Assembly (NCBI GenBank): GCA_958446785.1 | Contig: CAUCXP010000005.1 | Span: 1 to 22,397 of the forward strand | Source: an uncultured Collinsella sp. | GTDB taxonomy: Bacteria; Actinomycetota; Coriobacteriia; Coriobacteriales; Coriobacteriaceae | DNA: 22,397 nt | Direction of reading: 5' to 3' | Shown here: one piece after another, positions 16,996 through 22,397 of the stretch | Layout: every line of letters begins with the position of its first letter | How positions within the stretch are numbered: the stretch's first letter is position 1 | Notes under the pieces: model-generated | What the model was told of the DNA's origin: nothing | Databases searched by the model: none | What the model saw: the letters and a program-made list of their open reading frames with translations, nothing else | Position numbers and translations under genes: made by a program

Positions 16996-18255
16996 ATGAA
17001 ATACACCAAGCTCGAGCGTAACTGGGTTATGTACGATGTGGGCAATTCGGCCCTCGTGCTGCTCAATACCTCGGTGGTGCCCATTTACTTTAACGCCATC
17101 AATACCGGCGCTTCCTCGGCCGACCTGGTGGTCGCTTGGGGCAATGCGCAGACGATCGCCTCGCTGGTCATCGCCATGCTCATGCCCATTCTGGGCGCAC
17201 TTGCCGACTACGCCGGCAACAAGATCAAGTTCTTCTTGGGCTTCTTCCTCACGGGCCTGGTGCTTTGCCTGGCGCAGGCTATCCCAATGTCCGCCATGGC
17301 ATTTTTGACCGTGTACGTGCTGTGCACCATCGGCCTTAACTCTTCTATGACGTTCTACGACGCCATGCTGCCTGACATTACCACCGACGAGCGCATGGAC
17401 GCCGTGTCCAGCTCGGGTTATGCCTGGGGCTACATCGGTTCCACCGTGCCGTTCGTCATCTGCCTGGCGCTCATCATGGGTGGCCCCGCTCTTGGCATCC
17501 CCACCATGCTGGCAACGCGTCTGTCGTTTATCATCACTGGTGCCTGGTGGCTCATCTTTACCCTGCCGCTCATTCGCACCTATAAGCAAAAGTACGGTCG
17601 CGAGCGCGGTCCCGAGGACACCATCGGCCACATCGTGGGCGGTGTGTTCTCCGAGGTCGGACACACCATGCGCGAGATTGCCCACAATAAGACCGTGCTG
17701 GTCTACATGATCGCGTTCTTCTTCTATATCGACGGTGTGCACACGGTCATTTCCATGGCCACCAGTTACGGATCGGCCTTGGGCATCGATTCGACGCAGC
17801 TGGTGCTGGCGCTGCTCGTTACGCAGTTCGTGGCCTTTCCGTCCGCCATCATCTACGGCAAGCTCGCCGGACGCGTGGGCACGCTCAACATGATCCTGGT
17901 GGCGGTCGCCGCCTACATGGGGATTGTGCTGTTCGCCGCGTTCTTCCTAAAGACCGCCTTTGAATTCTGGGTGCTTGCCATTATGGTCGGCCTGTTCCAG
18001 GGCGGTGTGCAGGCGCTCAGCCGTAGCTACTTTGGCCGCATTATCCCCAAGGAAAAGTCCAACGAGTACTACGGCTTCTTTGACATCTTTGGTCGTTATG
18101 CAAGCGTTATGGGCACCTTCCTGGTGTCGGTCGTCACCTCGCTGACCGGCAACCCGTCGCTGGGCGTCCTTTCCATTGGCGTGCTGCTGGTCGTTGGCTT
18201 TATGCTACTGGTCCGCCTGTCCCGCATGACTCGGGCGGCAGAGCATGCCGCATAG
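16996..18255 (+). CDS. MFS transporter of the UMF1/Atg22-like family
   Basis: Major facilitator superfamily membrane protein, 419 residues, with about 12 predicted helices. Seen: WVMYDVGNSALVLLNTSVVP at the N-terminus (the YDxGNS signature of the UMF1/vacuole-effluxer group), GALADYAGNKIKFF, the conserved loop after helix 2, FYDAMLPDIT with SSSGYAWGYIGS, and GLFQGGVQALSRSYFGRIIP with EYYGFFDIFGRYASVMG in the C-terminal half, all typical. The ATG at 16996 has AAGGG 9-10 nt upstream. Members are thought to be effluxers of small molecules, possibly amino acids, by analogy with yeast Atg22; the substrate is unknown. It is 101 bp after the phospholipase-like gene, with its own candidate -10 element, so co-transcription is uncertain. 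Confidence 0.9.
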   Translation: MKYTKLERNWVMYDVGNSALVLLNTSVVPIYFNAINTGASSADLVVAWGNAQTIASLVIAMLMPILGALADYAGNKIKFFLGFFLTGLVLCLAQAIPMSAMAFLTVYVLCTIGLNSSMTFYDAMLPDITTDERMDAVSSSGYAWGYIGSTVPFVICLALIMGGPALGIPTMLATRLSFIITGAWWLIFTLPLIRTYKQKYGRERGPEDTIGHIVGGVFSEVGHTMREIAHNKTVLVYMIAFFFYIDGVHTVISMATSYGSALGIDSTQLVLALLVTQFVAFPSAIIYGKLAGRVGTLNMILVAVAAYMGIVLFAAFFLKTAFEFWVLAIMVGLFQGGVQALSRSYFGRIIPKEKSNEYYGFFDIFGRYASVMGTFLVSVVTSLTGNPSLGVLSIGVLLVVGFMLLVRLSRMTRAAEHAA

Positions 18256-18334
18256 GAGCGAGCGGCTATTGTGCCTGTCCACGGTACTCTTTTGGGGTTA
18301 TCCGCAATAAACATTGCGACTTGCGAGCAATGAT

Positions 18335-18353
18335 TTGCCCAAGTGGGTATGAT
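18335..18353 (+). promoter_or_regulatory. candidate promoter element of the glycosyltransferase operon
   Basis: TTGCC (18335-18339) and TATGAT (18348-18353) are separated by 8 bp, and the -10-like box is preceded by GTGGG. No standard -35 box lies 16-18 bp upstream. A transcript starting just after it would run straight into the hairpin at 18370. Confidence 0.3.
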
Positions 18354-18369
18354 GGAATCAGCTAGGTCG

Positions 18370-18405
18370 CGGGGCGTCGCCTGTGTTTGGCGGCGTCCCG
18401 TTTTT
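18370..18405 (+). terminator. terminator-like hairpin just upstream of the glycosyltransferase gene
   Basis: Arms CGGGGCGTCGCC (18370-18381) and GGCGGCGTCCCG (18389-18400) pair over 12 positions, two of them G-U, with a 7-nt loop, followed by TTTTT. It ends 7 nt before the ribosome binding site of the glycosyltransferase (GGGAGGG, 18414-18420; start 18427). It may terminate the MFS transcript, or act as an attenuator for the downstream operon if transcription starts near 18360. Confidence 0.7.
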
Positions 18406-18426
18406 GTGTTGCAGGGAGGGTAAGGC

Positions 18427-19614
18427 ATGAACGCCACGGTCGTGATTCCAACGTATTGGGCGGGCGATGACGCTTGCGCAAACGCCCCTGGCACCTATGA
18501 CCATTCGACGCGACTCAACGCAGACAATCCCGAACTCGACCGCTGCCTGGCCTCGCTTGAGCAGGTGTGCGACATCCCGCGCATCATCCTTTTGGTGGTC
18601 TGTCCTGTTTCTGCCACAGCCGATGTGTCGCTGCGCGTGCACGAGATTGTCGACGCGCATCCCACGCTCAAGGTCACCGTTGTCACCAACACCCAGGCCT
18701 CGCGCATCGCAGACCGGGTTGCTCAGATCGCGCCCAAGGGTTCGGGCGAGTGCGTGAGCCTGCGAGGCTACGGTGCCATCCGCAACATGGGGCTAGCCTG
18801 TGCCGCTGTGCTGGGGCATGACGCGGTTATCTTTTTGGATGACGATGAGACTGTCATCGACGCCGACTTTATGAAGCGCGCGACCTATGCGTTGGGGCAG
18901 CAGACGCGTCAGGGCTTGCCGATCTTGGTCAAGAGCGGCTATTTCTACGATCGCGACGGCTCGCCGCTGGCTCCCACGGACAAGGCGGGCATCTGCCATC
19001 GTTGGTGGACCAAGCGCATCGAGTTCAACCGTTGGATGAAAAAGGCGCTCTCGGGCACCCGCATCTCGCGCTCCAACTACGTGTGCGGCGGCCTGATGGC
19101 CCTGCACGCCCGCGCCTTTACGCGTGTGGCCTTTGACCCGTTTATCACCCGCGGCGAGGACTTGGATTACCTCTTTAACATGCGTATGTTTGGCTACGAC
19201 GTGTGGTTTGATAACGAGTGGACCGTGCGCCATCTGCCTCCGGAGTCCGAAAAGCGCTCACCGCGCTTTATGCAGGATGTATACCGTTGGTACTACGAAC
19301 GGGCCAAGTTGACGTTCGCCGCGCATCAAAAGGAGCTCATCCCCGTTACGGCGGCATCGCTCATGCCCTACCCGGGCCCGTGGATTTCGCGCGAGCTCGA
19401 CGACCGCGTGCGCAAGACCGCTATGGTCCGCAGCGTGTTTACCCGCGAGCATGAGGGCTACCTGCGCATTTGGCGCCATGGTATCGGCGAGGCAAAGGCC
19501 TATGCGCGCCAAAACGCTGCAAGCTACCTGCGTTTCCAGAGCTTTTGGCCCAAGATCATGGACGGGCTTTGGCGTGACGCACAACTGATCAGTATCCTGG
19601 AGGGGGCCGAATGA
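18427..19614 (+). CDS. glycosyltransferase, GT2-like (GT-A fold)
   Basis: Predicted cytoplasmic nucleotide-sugar-dependent glycosyltransferase, 395 residues. Seen: the GT-A opening NATVVIPTYW, the metal/nucleotide-binding acidic motif VIFLDDDE (DDD at 138-140), LRGYGAIRNMGL before it (contacts for the nucleotide-sugar in this fold), a CGGLMALHARAF acceptor-site segment, and FITRGEDLDYLFNMR with Glu-Asp 244-245, the likely catalytic pair. No membrane helix is obvious. The ATG at 18427 has GGGAGGG 6 nt upstream. Its TGA overlaps the ATG of the next kinase gene (19611) by 4 nt, so the two are translationally coupled, an unusual pairing of an enzyme with a sensor kinase. The product could modify a surface glycan or a glycolipid; its donor and acceptor are unknown. 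Confidence 0.85.
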   Translation: MNATVVIPTYWAGDDACANAPGTYDHSTRLNADNPELDRCLASLEQVCDIPRIILLVVCPVSATADVSLRVHEIVDAHPTLKVTVVTNTQASRIADRVAQIAPKGSGECVSLRGYGAIRNMGLACAAVLGHDAVIFLDDDETVIDADFMKRATYALGQQTRQGLPILVKSGYFYDRDGSPLAPTDKAGICHRWWTKRIEFNRWMKKALSGTRISRSNYVCGGLMALHARAFTRVAFDPFITRGEDLDYLFNMRMFGYDVWFDNEWTVRHLPPESEKRSPRFMQDVYRWYYERAKLTFAAHQKELIPVTAASLMPYPGPWISRELDDRVRKTAMVRSVFTREHEGYLRIWRHGIGEAKAYARQNAASYLRFQSFWPKIMDGLWRDAQLISILEGAE

Positions 19615-20954
19615 TCGACCGCCGCGCCCAGCGCGATAGTTCAATATCAATCTTTCGCATCATTGCCGTTGCATGCGCCATTTGCGTGCTGGTGTACTTT
19701 ATTTTTGCCTTGGTGACCGGTATCGAGCCGATCGCCACGGTGATTGCCTGCGCGCTGCTGTGCATCTTTCTGTGCATCTTTATCTTTTTGACGCTCAATC
19801 CCGATTCGGTGCGCTCCCAGTACACCGAGGAGACGCTCTCGGTGGCCTCGGCCATGCTCGAGGACATTAAGGGCGGTCTGACGCAGGAGTCGGCGCGTTT
19901 GGTGTGCCGGCGCATTTTGCCCGAGACGCGCGCCATGACGGTGGCCATCACCGACGAGGACAACGTGCTTGCCTGCGCGGGCGAGTTTGAGGAAAAACTG
20001 CTGCCCGATACTCCCATCCACACGCTTGCCACACGCTACGTTATCGAACATGGCATCGTGCAATCGTTCAACCGTATGGTGGATGTCGTGGGCTCGGACG
20101 GCTCGCACAACCAAGTCCCCGCCGGCATTATCGCCCCCATCAAGGTGGGCGATCGTACCGTCGGCACGCTCAAGTTCTACTACAAGACCCCGCGCGCCGT
20201 CGACCGTACCCAGTACGCGCTTGCCTCGGGCTTTGCCGAGATCTTGTCCACGCAGCTCGCCATCCACGAGCTCGAGGTGCAAAAGGAACTCACAGCGCGC
20301 GCCGAGGTGCGTGCGCTGCAGGCGCAGATTAACCCGCACTTCCTGTTCAACACGCTGAACACCATTGCATCGTTTACGCGCACCGACCCGCTGCGGGCCC
20401 GCGAACTGCTTCGTGAGTTCTCATCGTTCTATCGCGCCACGCTCGACAACTCGGGATCGCTTATTCCGGTCTCGCGCGAGGTCGCACAGACCAAGCGCTA
20501 CCTTACCTTTGAGAAGGCCCGCTTTGGCGAGGACCGCGTGCTTGCGACGTTCGATGTGTCCGAGGACGTGGAAGATACGCTGGTGCCGGCGTTCGTGATC
20601 CAGCCGATTGTCGAGAACGCCGTGCGTCATGGTATGGGCGATGACGACGCCCTGAGGATCGACGTGACCGTTCACCAAGACGGCGAGGATGCAATCTTGA
20701 TTGCCGTGGCCGATAATGGCGTGGGCATGGATGAGGGTACCGCCGCCAGACTGTTTGACGAGCGCTCTGCCCGTCCCGACGCCAGCTCTCCTCAGGGTGG
20801 CGGCGCCGGTGTGGCCATGCACAATATTTCGGAGCGCATCCATCGCTTTTTTGGGCCGCACTCCTATACGCGTGTCGAATCGGCGCCGGGCAAGGGCACC
20901 AAAGTGCTCCTTCATCTTGATTTGTCAGAGAGCATCTTTGACATTCAAGAGTAA
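19611..20954 (+). CDS. LytS/YehU-type sensor histidine kinase (system 2)
   Basis: Paralogue of the kinase at 13698, with the same layout: two N-terminal membrane helices (about 14-36 and 41-62) with a minimal outside loop, a GAF-like domain (about 70-212; PAGIIAPIKVGDRTVGTLKFYY), the His_kinase block ALQAQINPHFLFNT with phospho-acceptor His 243, and a HATPase domain with PIVENAVRHG, VADNGVGM and GGGAGVAMHNI. 447 residues. The ATG lies within the stop region of the glycosyltransferase gene (ATGA overlap), so translation of the two is linked and no separate ribosome binding site is needed; GGAGGGG is still present 6 nt upstream. Partner regulator follows after 72 nt. The signal may relate to the glycosyltransferase's product or substrate, but that is an inference from linkage only. 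Confidence 0.94.
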   Translation: MIDRRAQRDSSISIFRIIAVACAICVLVYFIFALVTGIEPIATVIACALLCIFLCIFIFLTLNPDSVRSQYTEETLSVASAMLEDIKGGLTQESARLVCRRILPETRAMTVAITDEDNVLACAGEFEEKLLPDTPIHTLATRYVIEHGIVQSFNRMVDVVGSDGSHNQVPAGIIAPIKVGDRTVGTLKFYYKTPRAVDRTQYALASGFAEILSTQLAIHELEVQKELTARAEVRALQAQINPHFLFNTLNTIASFTRTDPLRARELLREFSSFYRATLDNSGSLIPVSREVAQTKRYLTFEKARFGEDRVLATFDVSEDVEDTLVPAFVIQPIVENAVRHGMGDDDALRIDVTVHQDGEDAILIAVADNGVGMDEGTAARLFDERSARPDASSPQGGGAGVAMHNISERIHRFFGPHSYTRVESAPGKGTKVLLHLDLSESIFDIQE

Positions 20955-21026
20955 AATAAAAAGCTACGGGCTCAACGTCATGCGACGGACGCCCGGCGTA
21001 GTTAGTTGACGAAAGGTTTTATCCCT

Positions 21027-21743
21027 ATGCTGCGTGCGATGATTGTGGATGATGAGGCGCCGGCTCGCTCGGAGCTTCGCTTCCTGCTCGAGCAAACGGG
21101 CAAGATCGGCACGATCACCGAGGCGTCGAGCGTCCGCTCCGCCATCGAGATGCTTATGGAAAGTCGCGTGGATGTCGTGTTTCTCGATATCTCGATGCCC
21201 GGTGCCTCGGGCCTGCAACTTGCCGAGGCGCTGCATAAGCTCAAAAATCCGCCGGCGATCGTGTTTGTGACTGCGTATAGCGACCATGCGGTCGAGGCAT
21301 TCGACGTCGATGCCGTCGATTATCTGATGAAGCCTGTCGAGGAAGCTCGCTTGGATCGCGCGATCGAGAAGGTCATGCAACGCGCCAAGCCGGTTACGGA
21401 CAGCAAAGTGACCATCGAGCGTATCCCGGTGGAAAAGGGCGGCCGCAAGGTGCTCATTCCCGTGGATGACATCCGCTTTATCATGGCAAAGGACGATTAC
21501 TCCTGCATCTATACCGTCGATGATCGCTTTTTGTCGACGACCTCGCTGGCGCAGTTTGAGGCCAAGCTCTGCGACTTTGGCTTCTTCCGTGTTCACCGCC
21601 GCTATATCGTCAACCTAGCGTGCGTCACGGACGTTGAGACGGTGCCCTCGGGCGCCATCCAGCTGGGCATTACGGGCGTCGACGAACGCGTGCCGGTTTC
21701 GCGCCGCCGCGTCGTGCCGCTCAAGAAGGCTCTGAGTCTCTAG
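21027..21743 (+). CDS. LytTR-family response regulator (system 2)
   Basis: Receiver plus LytTR DNA-binding regulator, 238 residues, partner of the preceding kinase. Seen: MIVDDEAPARSE (Asp 8, Asp 9), phospho-acceptor Asp 54 in VFLDISMPG, the switch Thr in FVTAYSD, and LMKPVEEARLDRA. LytTR domain (about 135-238): KVLIPVDDIRFIMAKDDYSC, FFRVHRRYIVNL and VPVSRRRVVPLKK. The ATG at 21027 is chosen over an in-frame TTG at 21006; AAAGG sits about 10 nt upstream, a somewhat long gap. The 72-nt gap after the kinase is structured: CGTC-ATGC-GACG nested between CTACGGGC and GCCCGGCGTAG. It is clearly related to the regulator of system 1, including receiver and LytTR domain. A terminator follows, closing the glycosyltransferase-kinase-regulator operon. 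Confidence 0.95.
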   Translation: MLRAMIVDDEAPARSELRFLLEQTGKIGTITEASSVRSAIEMLMESRVDVVFLDISMPGASGLQLAEALHKLKNPPAIVFVTAYSDHAVEAFDVDAVDYLMKPVEEARLDRAIEKVMQRAKPVTDSKVTIERIPVEKGGRKVLIPVDDIRFIMAKDDYSCIYTVDDRFLSTTSLAQFEAKLCDFGFFRVHRRYIVNLACVTDVETVPSGAIQLGITGVDERVPVSRRRVVPLKKALSL

Positions 21744-21749
21744 CACACT

Positions 21750-21800
21750 GGCCCCGCAGCCCTGTAGACCCATCGTCTGCGGGGCCGTGGGGCCTTTTTT
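21750..21800 (+). terminator. rho-independent terminator after system 2
   Basis: Perfect 10-bp stem GGCCCCGCAG (21750-21759) and CTGCGGGGCC (21777-21786) with a 17-nt loop, then GTGGGGCC and TTTTTT (21795-21800). It separates the regulator gene from the phosphodiesterase gene. Confidence 0.8.
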
Positions 21801-21841
21801 GTATGTATCTGCCGAATCGTTTTTTTTGCGGAAGGGATCCC

Positions 21842-22309
21842 ATGAACAGTGCAAGCGCCAAGCGTATCGACATCATCTCGGACACCCACGGCTATTTATC
21901 GCCTGCGCTCTTGGATGAGCTTGAGGGCGCAGATCTGATCATCCACGCCGGCGACCTCACGTCAGAGATGGACTACGAGCACCTATGCACCATCGCCCCC
22001 GTGCGGGCCGTCTTGGGCAACAACGATTACTACCGCGACTACGGTCCCGATGTAGACCGTCTTGCGCTCTTTACCTACGAAGGCCTCAAATTCGCCGTAG
22101 CCCATTACCGCGAAGACCTTCCGGTGGGATCCGTAGACGTAGCCATCAACGGCCACACCCACGTAACCAAAGAAGCCCAGGTGGGCCGCTGCCTAGTCCT
22201 CAACCCGGGCAGCGCCAGCTACCCCAGAGGCACCCGAGGCCCCACCATGGCCAGAATGCTCGTCAAAGACGGCAAGATACTGACCACTAAGTTTATTGAC
22301 TTGGACTAA
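21842..22309 (+). CDS. YfcE/MJ0936-type metallophosphoesterase
   Basis: Small calcineurin-like phosphodiesterase, 155 residues, typical of the YfcE/MJ0936 family, which hydrolyses phosphodiester bonds with two metal ions, usually Mn. Seen: SDTHGYL (first Asp and His), IIHAGDLT (GD), VLGNNDYY (GNND), and INGHTHV (GHTH) with the closing NPGSASYPRG, the full set of family motifs. The ATG at 21842 is preceded by GGAAGGGATCCC; an upstream in-frame ATG at 21803 lies in the terminator region and is less likely. It is a separate unit after the two-component operon, with its own terminator. The physiological substrate is unknown for most of the family. Confidence 0.93.
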   Translation: MNSASAKRIDIISDTHGYLSPALLDELEGADLIIHAGDLTSEMDYEHLCTIAPVRAVLGNNDYYRDYGPDVDRLALFTYEGLKFAVAHYREDLPVGSVDVAINGHTHVTKEAQVGRCLVLNPGSASYPRGTRGPTMARMLVKDGKILTTKFIDLD

Positions 22310-22316
22310 CCGCAAC

Positions 22317-22351
22317 AAAAACGGGGGATGCACAACGCATCTCCCGTTTTT
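22317..22351. terminator. rho-independent terminator after the phosphodiesterase
   Basis: Arms AAAAACGGGGGATGC (22317-22331) and GCATCTCCCGTTTTT (22337-22351) pair with one mismatch around a 5-nt loop. A-rich and T-rich ends make it usable in both directions. Positions 22352-22397 show nothing further. Confidence 0.88.
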
Positions 22352-22397
22352 CTTTGAGCCAAAGTCAGAAGTCCAACCAGAACAATCAGACCAACCC

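Overview
The window looks like a chromosomal segment of a gut-type actinobacterium of the class Coriobacteriia, most like Collinsella. This is an inference from the GC-rich, strongly codon-biased core genes (pyruvate:ferredoxin oxidoreductase, carbamate kinase, APC permease), from an anaerobic energy metabolism, and from paired LytS/LytTR two-component systems; no rRNA or other taxonomic marker is present.

Layout. Positions 1-1740 are accessory, partly decayed DNA: a minus-strand radical SAM peptide-maturase-like gene that is cut short or frameshifted at the window edge, a stretch of gene debris, a fragment carrying an FHA domain, and a long hairpin repeat. Positions 1740-5810 hold a complete pyruvate:ferredoxin oxidoreductase gene with a roughly 280-nt leader and a large nested inverted repeat behind it. 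Positions 5950-7412 hold a minus-strand AAA+ ATPase of the AAA_14/DUF4143 type whose promoter region carries three copies of a repeat spaced exactly 34 bp apart. A roughly 560-bp gene-poor region leads into carbamate kinase (7972-8934). A small MITE/REP-like element with perfect 26-bp inverted ends (9057-9351) sits against the 3' end of a membrane-anchored C39-like papain-fold protein (9363-10364, minus).

From 10720 rightwards every gene is on the plus strand: an APC amino-acid permease and a metal-dependent amidohydrolase (a likely uptake-and-hydrolysis operon), then a first LytS-like kinase and LytTR regulator, a zinc-dependent phospholipase C-like protein, a UMF1/Atg22-like MFS transporter, a family-2-like glycosyltransferase overlapping a second LytS-like kinase by 4 nt, its LytTR regulator, and a YfcE-like phosphodiesterase.

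How the genes work together. The metabolic genes fit an amino-acid- and pyruvate-fermenting anaerobe: PFOR gives acetyl-CoA and reduced ferredoxin, carbamate kinase gives ATP from carbamoyl phosphate, and the permease plus amidohydrolase probably feed amino-acid derivatives in. The right half is a sensory block in which two clearly paralogous LytTR systems bracket a phospholipase-like protein, an exporter-like MFS protein and a glycosyltransferase. The tight coupling of the glycosyltransferase to the second kinase, behind a terminator-like leader hairpin, is the most distinctive arrangement in the window. I did not find a CRISPR array, tRNA, rRNA or intact transposase gene.
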